From contig JANYIP010000126.1 of assembly GCA_025361995.1 (NCBI GenBank), positions 1 to 9,438 on the forward strand: DNA of 9,438 nt. The letters are read 5' to 3'. The position numbers and the translations under genes were made by a program. The DNA comes from Streptomycetales bacterium. Lineage in GTDB: Bacteria > Actinomycetota > Actinomycetes > Prado026. Shown in pieces: positions 1-6,409 of this stretch (positions are counted from its first letter, which is position 1; every line of letters begins with the position of its first letter). The notes under the pieces were generated by a model. The model had not been told where the DNA came from and ran no database searches. It saw only the letters and a list, made by a program, of their open reading frames with translations.

Positions 1-690
1 CCCCTGGAACGTCGGTCCGGCCTCGGTCACGCCGAGGTGCAGCGGGTAGTCGCAGGCCGCCGAGAGCTGGCGGTAGGCGTTGACCATCACCACCGGGTCG
101 TGGTGCTTGACCGAGATCTTGATGTCACGGAAGCCGTGCTCCTCGAACAGCGAGCACTCCCAGAGCGCCGACTCGACCAGGGCCTCCGGCGTGGCCTTGC
201 CGTACTTCGCCAGCAGGCGGGGGTCCAGCGAGCCGGCGTTGACCCCGATCCGGATCGGCACCCCCGCGTCCGCGGCCGCATTCGCGATCTCGCCGACCTT
301 GTCGTCGAACGCCTTGATGTTGCCCGGGTTCACCCGCACCCCGGCGCAGCCGGCGTCGATGGCGGCGAAGACGTACTTGGGCTGGAAGTGGATGTCGGCG
401 ATCACCGGGATGTCGGACTTCTTCGCGATCTGGGCCAGCGCGTCAGCGTCGTCCTGGCTCGGGACGGCCACCCGCACGACCTGGCACCCTGAGGCGGTCA
501 GCTCGGCGATCTGCTGCAGGGTCGCGTTGACGTCCGCGGTCAGCGTCGTCGCCATCGACTGCACCGAGATGGGGGCGTCGCCGCCGATCTCGACCGAGTG
601 GTGCCGGTGTCGCAGGACGACCTTGCGCGTGGGCCGGCGTACGGCCAGCGGCTCCAGCGGGATCTCGGGCATCCCGAGGTTGACGGTCAT
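1..690 (-). CDS. ispG: 4-hydroxy-3-methylbut-2-enyl diphosphate synthase (IspG/GcpE), N-terminal 230 residues, cut by left edge
   Basis: IspG is the iron-sulfur enzyme of the MEP isoprenoid pathway that reductively converts the cyclic diphosphate MEcPP to HMBPP in the cytoplasm. The visible part is the N-terminal TIM-barrel domain. Recognisable family blocks are GCQVVRVAVPS (about residues 69-78), ADIHFQPKYVFAA (98-110), VRVNPGNIK (118-126), RIGVNAGSLD (147-156), KATPEALVESALWE (165-178), DIKISVKHHDPVVMV (189-203) and HLGVTEAGP (218-226). The C-terminal domain carrying the [4Fe-4S] cysteines lies beyond base 1; family members are about 380 residues, so roughly 150 are missing. The ATG at 690-688 fits the MTV-x-LGMP start remembered for the M. 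tuberculosis homologue, and a weak purine-rich stretch (AGAGAAG, 704-698) precedes it. It follows the rip stop codon by 14 bp, so it is the last visible gene of the MMPL–dxr–rip–ispG run. Nothing in the visible part looks damaged. Confidence 0.97.
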   Translation of the reverse strand, partial: MTVNLGMPEIPLEPLAVRRPTRKVVLRHRHHSVEIGGDAPISVQSMATTLTADVNATLQQIAELTASGCQVVRVAVPSQDDADALAQIAKKSDIPVIADIHFQPKYVFAAIDAGCAGVRVNPGNIKAFDDKVGEIANAAADAGVPIRIGVNAGSLDPRLLAKYGKATPEALVESALWECSLFEEHGFRDIKISVKHHDPVVMVNAYRQLSAACDYPLHLGVTEAGPTFQG

Positions 691-704
691 CGCGTTGCTT
701 CTCT

Positions 705-1934
705 CTAGAGCTGGACAGGCTTGAGGATGTCGGCTGCCAGGAGCAGGACCGTCATCGCGACAAAGGCGATGAAGACCACGTACACCAGTGGCAGCAGCTT
801 GTTCATGTCCGGACGCGGCGGCTCCGGCTCGCCGCGGCGACGGAAGATCGCGGCCCGGATCCGCTCGTACGCCAGGACAGCGACGTGGCCGCCGTCCAGC
901 GGCAGCAGCGGGAACATGTTGAAGACGCCGACGAACACGTTGAAGCCCGCGAGAAGCTCCAGGATCGTCGCGATCCGCCCGGACGGGCTGATGCCACCGG
1001 CCTGCGCGACGTCACCGCTGATCCGCGAGATCCCGACCACCCCGATCGCGCCGTTGCGGTCCCGGGTGCCGTTGCCGGCCAGCACCTTGCCGACGTCGTA
1101 CATCTTGGCCGGCAGCCGGATGATCGCCGCGAACCCTGCGGTGATGGTCTGGCCGGTCATCGAGAAGGCGCTGCCGAGGGCCTTCACCGGGTTCTGCCGC
1201 ACTTGGCTGTTTACCACGAGCGGGCTCACCCCGACCGCGCCGACAGTGACGTTCTTGTCGGGGTTCACCAGGTCGGGGCGGACGACCGACTTCGTGGTCA
1301 CCGTCTTGGTGAGGGTCACGCCCTTGCGCTCGATCACCAGGGTCACCGGGCGACCCGGCTCGGCGCGGATGCCGTCGGTGACGTCGGACCAGACCTTCAC
1401 CGGCTTGCCGTCGACGGACAGCACCCGGTCACCGGCCTCGAGACCGGCAGCCAGCGCCGGTGACGCCGGGTCGTTCTTGGTGCAGGGGGCGGTCACCACC
1501 GAGGGCACGCAGGCGACGATGGAGCCGAGGACCGGTTGCGTCGCGTCCTGGACCGGGTTGCCGAACGCGCCGAAGGCGAGCCAGAAGAGCAGGACGCCGA
1601 TGACCATGTGCATGAACGACCCGGCCGACAGCGTGACCGCCCGCTGCCAGGCGGGCTTGCGGTAGAAGGCGCGTTCGGAGTCCTCCGGCGCGATCGCTTC
1701 GAGGTCGGTCATCCCGATGATCTTCACGTAGCCGCCGGCCGGGATCGCCTTGATGCCGTACTCGGTCTCGCCGCGCTTGAACGACCAGAGCTTGGGGCCG
1801 AAGCCGACGAAGAACTCGGTCACCTTGGCGCCGAAGTACTTCGCGGTCACCATGTGACCGGCCTCGTGGATCATCACCGACACCAGGATGCCGACGACGA
1901 ACGCCACCACACCCAGCCAGCCCACCGCGGTCAT
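705..1934 (-). CDS. rip: Site-2 intramembrane zinc metalloprotease, RseP/Rip1 type (peptidase family M50)
   Basis: A 409-residue polytopic membrane protease of the family that cuts anti-sigma factors and other membrane proteins inside the bilayer; M. tuberculosis Rip1 is the characterised actinobacterial example. The zinc motif HEAGH is at residues 23-27 in the first membrane segment (about 5-27). The third-ligand region, NMFPLLPLDGGH with the LDG triplet at 346-348, is in a later segment (about 325-350). Further hydrophobic segments lie near 101-122 and 380-402. A PDZ domain occupies about 136-205, with AAGLEAGDRVLSVDGKPV as its clearest part, and has two cysteines (C142, C151) that should face outside. 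The start is the ATG at 1934-1932, because the HExxH segment should lie near the N terminus. It forms an ATGA overlap with the dxr stop, and GAGGAG lies 8 nt upstream inside the dxr end. An in-frame start farther upstream (2120) would only read through dxr. Substrates cannot be deduced here. Confidence 0.96.
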   Translation of the reverse strand: MTAVGWLGVVAFVVGILVSVMIHEAGHMVTAKYFGAKVTEFFVGFGPKLWSFKRGETEYGIKAIPAGGYVKIIGMTDLEAIAPEDSERAFYRKPAWQRAVTLSAGSFMHMVIGVLLFWLAFGAFGNPVQDATQPVLGSIVACVPSVVTAPCTKNDPASPALAAGLEAGDRVLSVDGKPVKVWSDVTDGIRAEPGRPVTLVIERKGVTLTKTVTTKSVVRPDLVNPDKNVTVGAVGVSPLVVNSQVRQNPVKALGSAFSMTGQTITAGFAAIIRLPAKMYDVGKVLAGNGTRDRNGAIGVVGISRISGDVAQAGGISPSGRIATILELLAGFNVFVGVFNMFPLLPLDGGHVAVLAYERIRAAIFRRRGEPEPPRPDMNKLLPLVYVVFIAFVAMTVLLLAADILKPVQL

Positions 1935-3190
1935 ATCGCGCTCATCTCCTCGATCAGCTCGCCGGCTCTGGTCCGGGCCCATGTGTCGGCGACCAGGACA
2001 TCCTCGAGCGTCGCCTCGGACTCGGGCGCAGGACGCGTCCGGTGCTCCCCTAGAACCTCGGCCACCGTGTCGACGATCCTGAGGAACGGAAGCCGGCGGG
2101 CGAGGAACGCGGCCACGCACACCTCGTTGGAGCCGTTGTAGACCGCTGGCGCCGTCCCCCCTCGGTTCCCGGCCTCACGAGCGAGCCGGACGGCTGGGAA
2201 GGCCGCCTCGTCAAGCGGGGCGAAATCCCACGTCGTGGCGGTCGTCCAGTCGCAGCCCGGCGCAGCCTGCGGCACCCGGTCCGGCCAGCCGAGCGCGAGC
2301 GAGATGGGCAGCCGCATGTCGGGCGGCGAGGCCTGGAGCAGGCTGGACCCGTCGGTGAACTCGACCAGCGAGTGCACCACCGACTGCGGGTGCACGACGA
2401 CGGCTATCCGGTCGAACGGCAGGTCGAAGAGCAGGTGCGCCTCGATCAGCTCGAGGCCCTTGTTCACCAGCGTCGCGCTGTTGATCGTCACCAGCGGACC
2501 CATGGCCCAGGTCGGGTGGGCAAGCGCCTGCTCGGGGGTCACCTGCGCGAGCTCAGCCCTGGTACGTCCCCGGAAGGGCCCACCCGATGCCGTCAGCACC
2601 AGCCGGCGTACCTCGTCCGGGTGGCCGCCGCGCAGGCACTGCGCGAGCGCGGAGTGCTCCGAGTCGACCGGCACGATCTGGCCCGGCTTGGCCCGAGCCT
2701 TGACCAGCGGCCCGCCGATGATCAGCGACTCCTTGTTGGCCAGCGCCAGGGTGCGGCCGGCGTCGAGGGCGGCCAGCGTCGGCGGGAGGCCGACAGCGCC
2801 TGGCAGCGCGTTGAGGACCACGTCGCACGGCCAGCTGGCGAGCTCGGCAGCCGACTCGGTCCCGACGAAGATCTTGGGCAGGACGACCGAGCCCTGCTCC
2901 CAGCCGTGGGCGGTGGCAGCCGCGTACAGAGCGTTCTGCAGGTCACGGGCCGCAGTCGCACGACCGATGCCGACCGCCTCGACCCTGAGCTCGAGCGCCT
3001 GCTCGGCCAGCAGCGCCACCGACTCGGGCGTGCTGCCCGCGGCGGCGAGTCCGACCACGGTGAAGCGTCCCTGGCTGCGCCGGACCACGTCGAGAGCCTG
3101 CGTCCCGACGGACCCGGTCGACCCGAGGATCACGACCGAGCGTGCCGACGCGGCGATGCGGGGGTCGCGAGGGTCTCGCGCAGAGCTCAC
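1931..3190 (-). CDS. dxr: 1-deoxy-D-xylulose 5-phosphate reductoisomerase (DXR/IspC)
   Basis: DXR catalyses the first committed MEP-pathway step, the NADPH- and divalent-metal-dependent rearrangement and reduction of DXP to MEP; it is the target of fosmidomycin. At 419 residues it has a slightly long N terminus. Visible motifs are the dinucleotide-binding loop GSTGSVG (23-29), ANKESLIIGG (151-160), VDSEHSALAQCLRG (175-188, with metal ligands D176 and E178 by analogy), ASGGPFRG (201-208), the active-site flap HPTWAMG (225-231), NSATLVNKGLE (237-247, E247 being the expected third metal ligand) and VHPQSVVHSLVEF (266-278). No key residue is missing. The GTG start at 3190-3188 shares bases with the MMPL stop (GTGA). 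The only Shine-Dalgarno-like stretch, GGAGGGG, directly abuts it, so expression probably depends on translational coupling to the exporter gene. The 3' end overlaps rip by 4 bp (ATGA). dxr next to rip and ispG is standard in actinobacteria; an MMPL gene directly in front is the unusual part. Confidence 0.97.
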   Translation of the reverse strand: MSSARDPRDPRIAASARSVVILGSTGSVGTQALDVVRRSQGRFTVVGLAAAGSTPESVALLAEQALELRVEAVGIGRATAARDLQNALYAAATAHGWEQGSVVLPKIFVGTESAAELASWPCDVVLNALPGAVGLPPTLAALDAGRTLALANKESLIIGGPLVKARAKPGQIVPVDSEHSALAQCLRGGHPDEVRRLVLTASGGPFRGRTRAELAQVTPEQALAHPTWAMGPLVTINSATLVNKGLELIEAHLLFDLPFDRIAVVVHPQSVVHSLVEFTDGSSLLQASPPDMRLPISLALGWPDRVPQAAPGCDWTTATTWDFAPLDEAAFPAVRLAREAGNRGGTAPAVYNGSNEVCVAAFLARRLPFLRIVDTVAEVLGEHRTRPAPESEATLEDVLVADTWARTRAGELIEEMSAI

Positions 3191-5457
3191 CCCTCCATTG
3201 TCACGTACGCATGGTCGGCTCGCTGCGCAGCAGGCTGCTGACAGGTGTGCGCCGCGTCACCTGTGCCCTCGCCACCGGCGCCCTCGCGCAGGCCGAACCG
3301 AGCGTAGAACCGGGCCAACGGAGCGGGCGCCCACCAGTTCACCCGGCCGAGCAGTCGCATCGTCGCCGGGACGAGCAGCGCCCGCACGATCGTGGCATCC
3401 ACCAGGATCGCGACGGCAACCCCGACCCCGATCATCTTGATGAAGGTGACGCCGGACGTTGCGAAGGCGCCGATCACCACGATCAGCAGGGCGGCCGCGC
3501 TCGTGATGATCCGCCCGGTCCGTTCGAGGCCGAGGGCGACGGCTCGGGTGTTGTCGTGGGTCCGGTCCCACTCCTCGCGGACCCGCGAGAGCAGGAACAC
3601 CTCGTAGTCCATCGCCAGGCCGAAGGCGATGGCGAACATCAGCACGGGCTGGGTGGCCTCGACCGAGCCGACCGACGTGAAGCCCAGCAGTCCCGACAGG
3701 TGGCCGTCCTGGAAGACCCAGACCACGGCGCCGAACGAGGCCGACAGGCTCAGCATGTTCATGAGGACAGCCTTGAACGGCAGCACCACCGAGCCGAAGG
3801 CGAGGAACAGCAGCACCAGCATCCCGCCGACGATCCACAGGGTCGCCCACGGCAACGTCCGGCCGATCGCTGAGAGCGTGTCGGCGTTGGTGGCGCTGAA
3901 GCCGCCCACCAGGACCTGCGCACCGGTCGGGTCCGGGACCGCGCGGACCGCCGCCACCAGGGCGCGACCGTCGGTGGACGCAGGGTCTGGCGTGTATGTC
4001 ATCTCGATCCGGGCGTGGTCGCCCACGGCGCCGGTAACCTCGGCCCCGGTCACGCCTGGCACCTTCTCCAACCGGGCCGTGTACGCCGCCAGGTCGGCCG
4101 ACGCCGCAGCGGCGGGGCGGTGCAGGGTGACGATCGCGGTGATGGGGCTGGTGCTCGACTGCGGGAAGGTGGAGCTGAGCACCTCGCCGGCGACCCTGGC
4201 CTCGGCGCCGACCGGCAGCGCCCGGTGGTCGGGGCTGCCCCACCGCACACCGAAGAACGGCAGCCCCATCGCGAGGAGCACCACGGTGATCCCGACGACG
4301 TACGCGACCGGCCGCCGCATCACCGAGGTGGCGATGCGGTACCAGACCCCGTGCTGAGGCACTGCCTCGGGTGAAGACGAGGCGCCGGTCGGCCCGTGCA
4401 GCACGGGCCGGCTGCGACGGCCGAACCTGGGGACCCTGACTCGCAGTGCGTTGACCCGCGGGCCCAGCACGGAGAGCAGCGCCGGCAGAACCGTCAGCGC
4501 CGCTGTCATGGCGACAAGGACTGCAGCCACCCCGCCGTACCCCATCGACCGCAGGAACGGCAGGTCGAAGAGCAGCAGCGCCGACAGTGCGAGGGCGACC
4601 GTCAGCCCGGAGAACAAGACGGTACGACCGGCCGTCCGCATCGTCGCCACCACGGCCGCCTGCACCTCGTCGCGTCCACCGCCACGCAGCGCCAGCTCCT
4701 CGCGGAACCGGCTGACGATGAAGAGGCCGTAGTCGATCGCGAGCCCCAGCCCCAGCATCGTGACGATGTTGATCGCGAACACCGACACGTCGGTGAAGAT
4801 CGAGATCACCCGCAGCGCGGTGAACGCGCCGAGGATGGCGAGGCCGCCGATAGCGAGCGGAAGGCTGGCAGCCGCGAGCCCACCGAAGACGAGCACCAGC
4901 AGCAGGATCAAGATGGGCGTCGAGATGCCCTCGGCCTTGCCGATGTCGGCCGTCACCTGCTTGTTGATCGCCTCGTTGATCGCGACGGCACCGCCGCGGA
5001 GGGTGTGCAGGCCGGGCGCCGCCAGCTGGCTCTTGATCGCGTCGTACGCGTCCTGTCGCTGGCTGTCGTTGTGCCCGGTCAGCCGGATCGCCACGTACGT
5101 CGAGTGCCGGTCGGCGCTGACCATCCCGGGAGCTTGATCAGCGGTGAAGACAGCTGCGACGTCCGCCTTCGGAAGCGCGGTGAGCGTCGACGTCACCGCG
5201 CTCCGGAAGGCGGGGTCGTCGACCGTGAGCGTCGGGCTGGAGTAGATGACCACGACGTCGACCGCGTCCCGGCCGAAGGTCTGGTCGGCCACCGTCGCAG
5301 CCCGCGTGCTCTCGGCGCCCGGGTCGTTGAACCCGCCGCCGACGAGCCGGGAGAAGACGCTCGTTCCCCAGCCGATGGCGACCAGGACGAAGACGCCCGC
5401 GACCGCGAGGACCCAGCGGCGCCGGGTGTAGGTCAGGTGGCCCAGTCGTTCGAGCAT
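3187..5457 (-). CDS. MMPL-family RND transporter (exporter, probably of lipid or other hydrophobic substrate)
   Basis: A 756-residue inner-membrane transporter of the MMPL branch of the RND superfamily, which uses proton flux to export lipids or other hydrophobic compounds. It has the expected twofold architecture. One membrane segment (about 15-32) is followed by an extracytoplasmic domain (about 35-180) and five segments (about 181-332). A cytoplasmic linker leads to a segment near 385-403, a second outer domain (about 405-535) and five more segments (about 538-700). Both proton-relay Asp-Tyr pairs are present: GLAIDYGLFIVSRFREE with D242-Y243, and AFGLAMDYEVFLLSRVREEW with D617-Y618. The ATG at 5457-5455 gives the usual short N terminus (MLERLGHLTYTRRRW) and has AGGAG 6 nt upstream; an in-frame extension to 5592 would run across the promoter. 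The last 4 bases overlap dxr. The substrate is unknown. The divergent TetR gene is the likely regulator, and the shared operon hints at, but does not prove, a lipid or isoprenoid connection. Confidence 0.95.
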   Translation of the reverse strand: MLERLGHLTYTRRRWVLAVAGVFVLVAIGWGTSVFSRLVGGGFNDPGAESTRAATVADQTFGRDAVDVVVIYSSPTLTVDDPAFRSAVTSTLTALPKADVAAVFTADQAPGMVSADRHSTYVAIRLTGHNDSQRQDAYDAIKSQLAAPGLHTLRGGAVAINEAINKQVTADIGKAEGISTPILILLLVLVFGGLAAASLPLAIGGLAILGAFTALRVISIFTDVSVFAINIVTMLGLGLAIDYGLFIVSRFREELALRGGGRDEVQAAVVATMRTAGRTVLFSGLTVALALSALLLFDLPFLRSMGYGGVAAVLVAMTAALTVLPALLSVLGPRVNALRVRVPRFGRRSRPVLHGPTGASSSPEAVPQHGVWYRIATSVMRRPVAYVVGITVVLLAMGLPFFGVRWGSPDHRALPVGAEARVAGEVLSSTFPQSSTSPITAIVTLHRPAAAASADLAAYTARLEKVPGVTGAEVTGAVGDHARIEMTYTPDPASTDGRALVAAVRAVPDPTGAQVLVGGFSATNADTLSAIGRTLPWATLWIVGGMLVLLFLAFGSVVLPFKAVLMNMLSLSASFGAVVWVFQDGHLSGLLGFTSVGSVEATQPVLMFAIAFGLAMDYEVFLLSRVREEWDRTHDNTRAVALGLERTGRIITSAAALLIVVIGAFATSGVTFIKMIGVGVAVAILVDATIVRALLVPATMRLLGRVNWWAPAPLARFYARFGLREGAGGEGTGDAAHTCQQPAAQRADHAYVTMEG

Positions 5458-5463
5458 GTCGCG

Positions 5464-5468
5464 CTCCT
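5464..5468 (-). promoter_or_regulatory. Ribosome binding site of the MMPL gene
   Basis: AGGAG on the minus strand, 6 nt before the ATG at 5457. Its spacing decides the start of the exporter gene in favour of MLERLGHLTY rather than the longer in-frame version. Just upstream in the leader is an imperfect 9-bp tandem repeat (GTGCCGT at 5474-5480 and 5483-5489), with no evident role. Confidence 0.8.
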
Positions 5469-5537
5469 CATGAGTGCCGTGCGTGCCGTGTCCCGCTACT
5501 GTGACGTCTTCCCGTTGTCCCCGATCACTGTCGTGAA

Positions 5538-5560
5538 CGGTGTTTACATCCTGAACACCG
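5538..5560. promoter_or_regulatory. Inverted repeat 1, candidate operator
   Basis: Perfect 7-bp arms, CGGTGTT (5538-5544) and AACACCG (5554-5560), are separated by 9 bp. The repeat overlaps the predicted -35 of tetR and reaches the predicted transcription start of the MMPL gene (about 5557). It could bind the TetR protein or a second regulator. It does not resemble inverted repeat 2, so one protein may not read both. It is too weak and not U-rich enough to be a terminator. Confidence 0.5.
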
Positions 5561-5571
5561 CAAACTATGCT
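5543..5571 (+). promoter_or_regulatory. Predicted sigma70-type promoter for tetR
   Basis: -35 TTTACA (5543-5548), a 17-bp spacer and -10 TATGCT (5566-5571) on the plus strand predict a start near 5578, about 50 nt before the tetR ATG. Its -10 shares four bases with the -10 of the opposing MMPL promoter. The call rests on consensus match only; the surrounding DNA is clearly more AT-rich than the rest of the window. Confidence 0.6.
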
Positions 5572-5592
5572 TACGGCATTCACTGATGTCAA
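5564..5592 (-). promoter_or_regulatory. Predicted sigma70-type promoter for the MMPL–dxr–rip–ispG run
   Basis: On the minus strand, -35 TTGACA (5592-5587, a perfect consensus), a 17-bp spacer and -10 CATAGT (5569-5564) predict a start near 5557 and a leader of about 100 nt before the MMPL ATG. The -35 lies inside inverted repeat 2, so a protein bound there should block RNA polymerase. I saw no equally good promoter inside the coding run ahead of dxr, although one may exist. Confidence 0.62.
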
Positions 5593-5606
5593 GCACTTGA
5601 CGTCAG
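5583..5606. promoter_or_regulatory. Inverted repeat 2, likely TetR-family operator
   Basis: Arms of 11 bp, CTGATGTCAAG (5583-5593) and CTTGACGTCAG (5596-5606), flank a central CA and match at 10 of 11 positions (the mismatch is the pair 5587/5602). Size and symmetry suit a TetR dimer site. It covers the -35 of the MMPL promoter and sits just downstream of the predicted tetR start, so one bound dimer could repress both directions. The core TGACGTC occurs again as a single copy at 5502-5508 in the MMPL leader. Confidence 0.68.
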
Positions 5607-5630
5607 CAATTCGTGGGGAGTCCGCAGCTC

Positions 5631-6389
5631 ATGACCGTCACCGCCTCGCCGGAGGCCGGCACCCGCCGGGAACGCCAGCGGGCTGCCACGGTGCAGGAGA
5701 TCAAGGATGTGGCCCGCCGGCTGCTGGTCGACCACGGCACCGCGTCGCTCTCGCTGCGCGCGATCGCGCGCGAGATGGGCGTGACCGCACCCGCGCTCTA
5801 CCGGTACTTCGACAGCCACGAAGCCTTAGTCGAGGCTCTCGCCGCCGACTTCTACAACGAGCTCTCCGACGCGATGGAGGCGGCAACGGCCGCCGTGCAC
5901 GACGACGACCCCGACGGTCCGGACAAGAACGTCGGGCTCCGGCTCATGGCGGCCTCGACCACCTTCCGTACCTGGTCGGTCGGACATCCTGCCGAGTTCG
6001 CGCTCATCTTCGGGACGCCGATCCCGGGCGTCGACCTCTACGACGAGAACAGCCCGGCCTGCGTCGCCGGACAGCGCTTCGGCCTGGTGTTCGCGCTGCT
6101 GTTCCTGGAGCTGTGGGCGGTGCGCCCGTTCTCGGTCCCCGGGCTCGACGAGCTCGATCCTGGTCTGCTGCCGCAGCTCGAGGAGTACCGCGCCCGGCTC
6201 GGCGTCGACCTGCCCCTCCCCGTGGTCTACGTCTTCCTGTCCTGCTGGGCACGGATCTACGGCCTCGTCACGATGGAGGTGTTCGGCCACCTCACCTTCG
6301 CACTGCGTGACGCCGAGGCCATCTTCATGACCGAGCTGCACCAGATCGGCCGCCTCATGGGCCTCGCCGACATCCTGGACGAGCTCTAG
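5631..6389 (+). CDS. TetR-family transcriptional regulator with WHG-type C-terminal domain
   Basis: A 252-residue one-component repressor. The N-terminal DNA-binding domain is clear: a basic arm (TRRERQRAATVQEIKDVARR, 11-30), then the helix-turn-helix around SLRAIAREMGVTAPALYRYFDSHEALVEAL (41-70), with the usual TetR ending LYRYF. The C-terminal ligand and dimerisation domain includes HPAEFALIFGTPIPGVD (119-135), typical of the WHG group of TetR proteins, and ends in a long helix. The ligand cannot be predicted. The ATG at 5631 is preferred, with GGGGAG (5615-5620) 10 nt upstream; an in-frame GTG at 5613 would add six residues and use up that site. The gene is divergent from the MMPL exporter and shares a 173-bp control region holding overlapping promoters and two inverted repeats. 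Autoregulation plus control of the exporter is therefore the natural inference. It ends 20 bp from the convergent amine oxidase gene with no clear terminator between them. Confidence 0.93.
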   Translation: MTVTASPEAGTRRERQRAATVQEIKDVARRLLVDHGTASLSLRAIAREMGVTAPALYRYFDSHEALVEALAADFYNELSDAMEAATAAVHDDDPDGPDKNVGLRLMAASTTFRTWSVGHPAEFALIFGTPIPGVDLYDENSPACVAGQRFGLVFALLFLELWAVRPFSVPGLDELDPGLLPQLEEYRARLGVDLPLPVVYVFLSCWARIYGLVTMEVFGHLTFALRDAEAIFMTELHQIGRLMGLADILDEL

Positions 6390-6409
6390 CACCTCGGCGC
6401 CAGCAACGG

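Noticed and set aside
1935..2120. In-frame extension of the protease upstream of 1934
   Set aside because: It lies wholly within dxr, and the HExxH motif should be near the N terminus, as it is from 1934.
2235..3440. Long plus-strand open frame (about 400 codons) opposite dxr
   Set aside because: It is a GC-rich antisense shadow of a clearly recognised enzyme gene; its translation is low-complexity Arg/Ser/Ala with no family motif.
4357..4369. Short hairpin with GAGG and CCTC arms
   Set aside because: It is inside the MMPL cytoplasmic linker coding sequence and too short to be meaningful.
4396..5586. Long plus-strand open frame opposite the MMPL gene
   Set aside because: Its translation is rich in Arg, Asp, Gln and His with no domain, and it mirrors the MMPL codons; typical of high-GC antisense frames.
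5458..5592. In-frame N-terminal extension of the MMPL protein (45 residues)
   Set aside because: It would place coding sequence over the promoter and inverted repeats; the internal ATG at 5457 has a well-spaced AGGAG and the normal family N terminus.
6390..6409. Possible bidirectional terminator between tetR and the amine oxidase gene
   Set aside because: The 20-bp gap contains no stem-loop with a T-run; only short GC palindromes are present.
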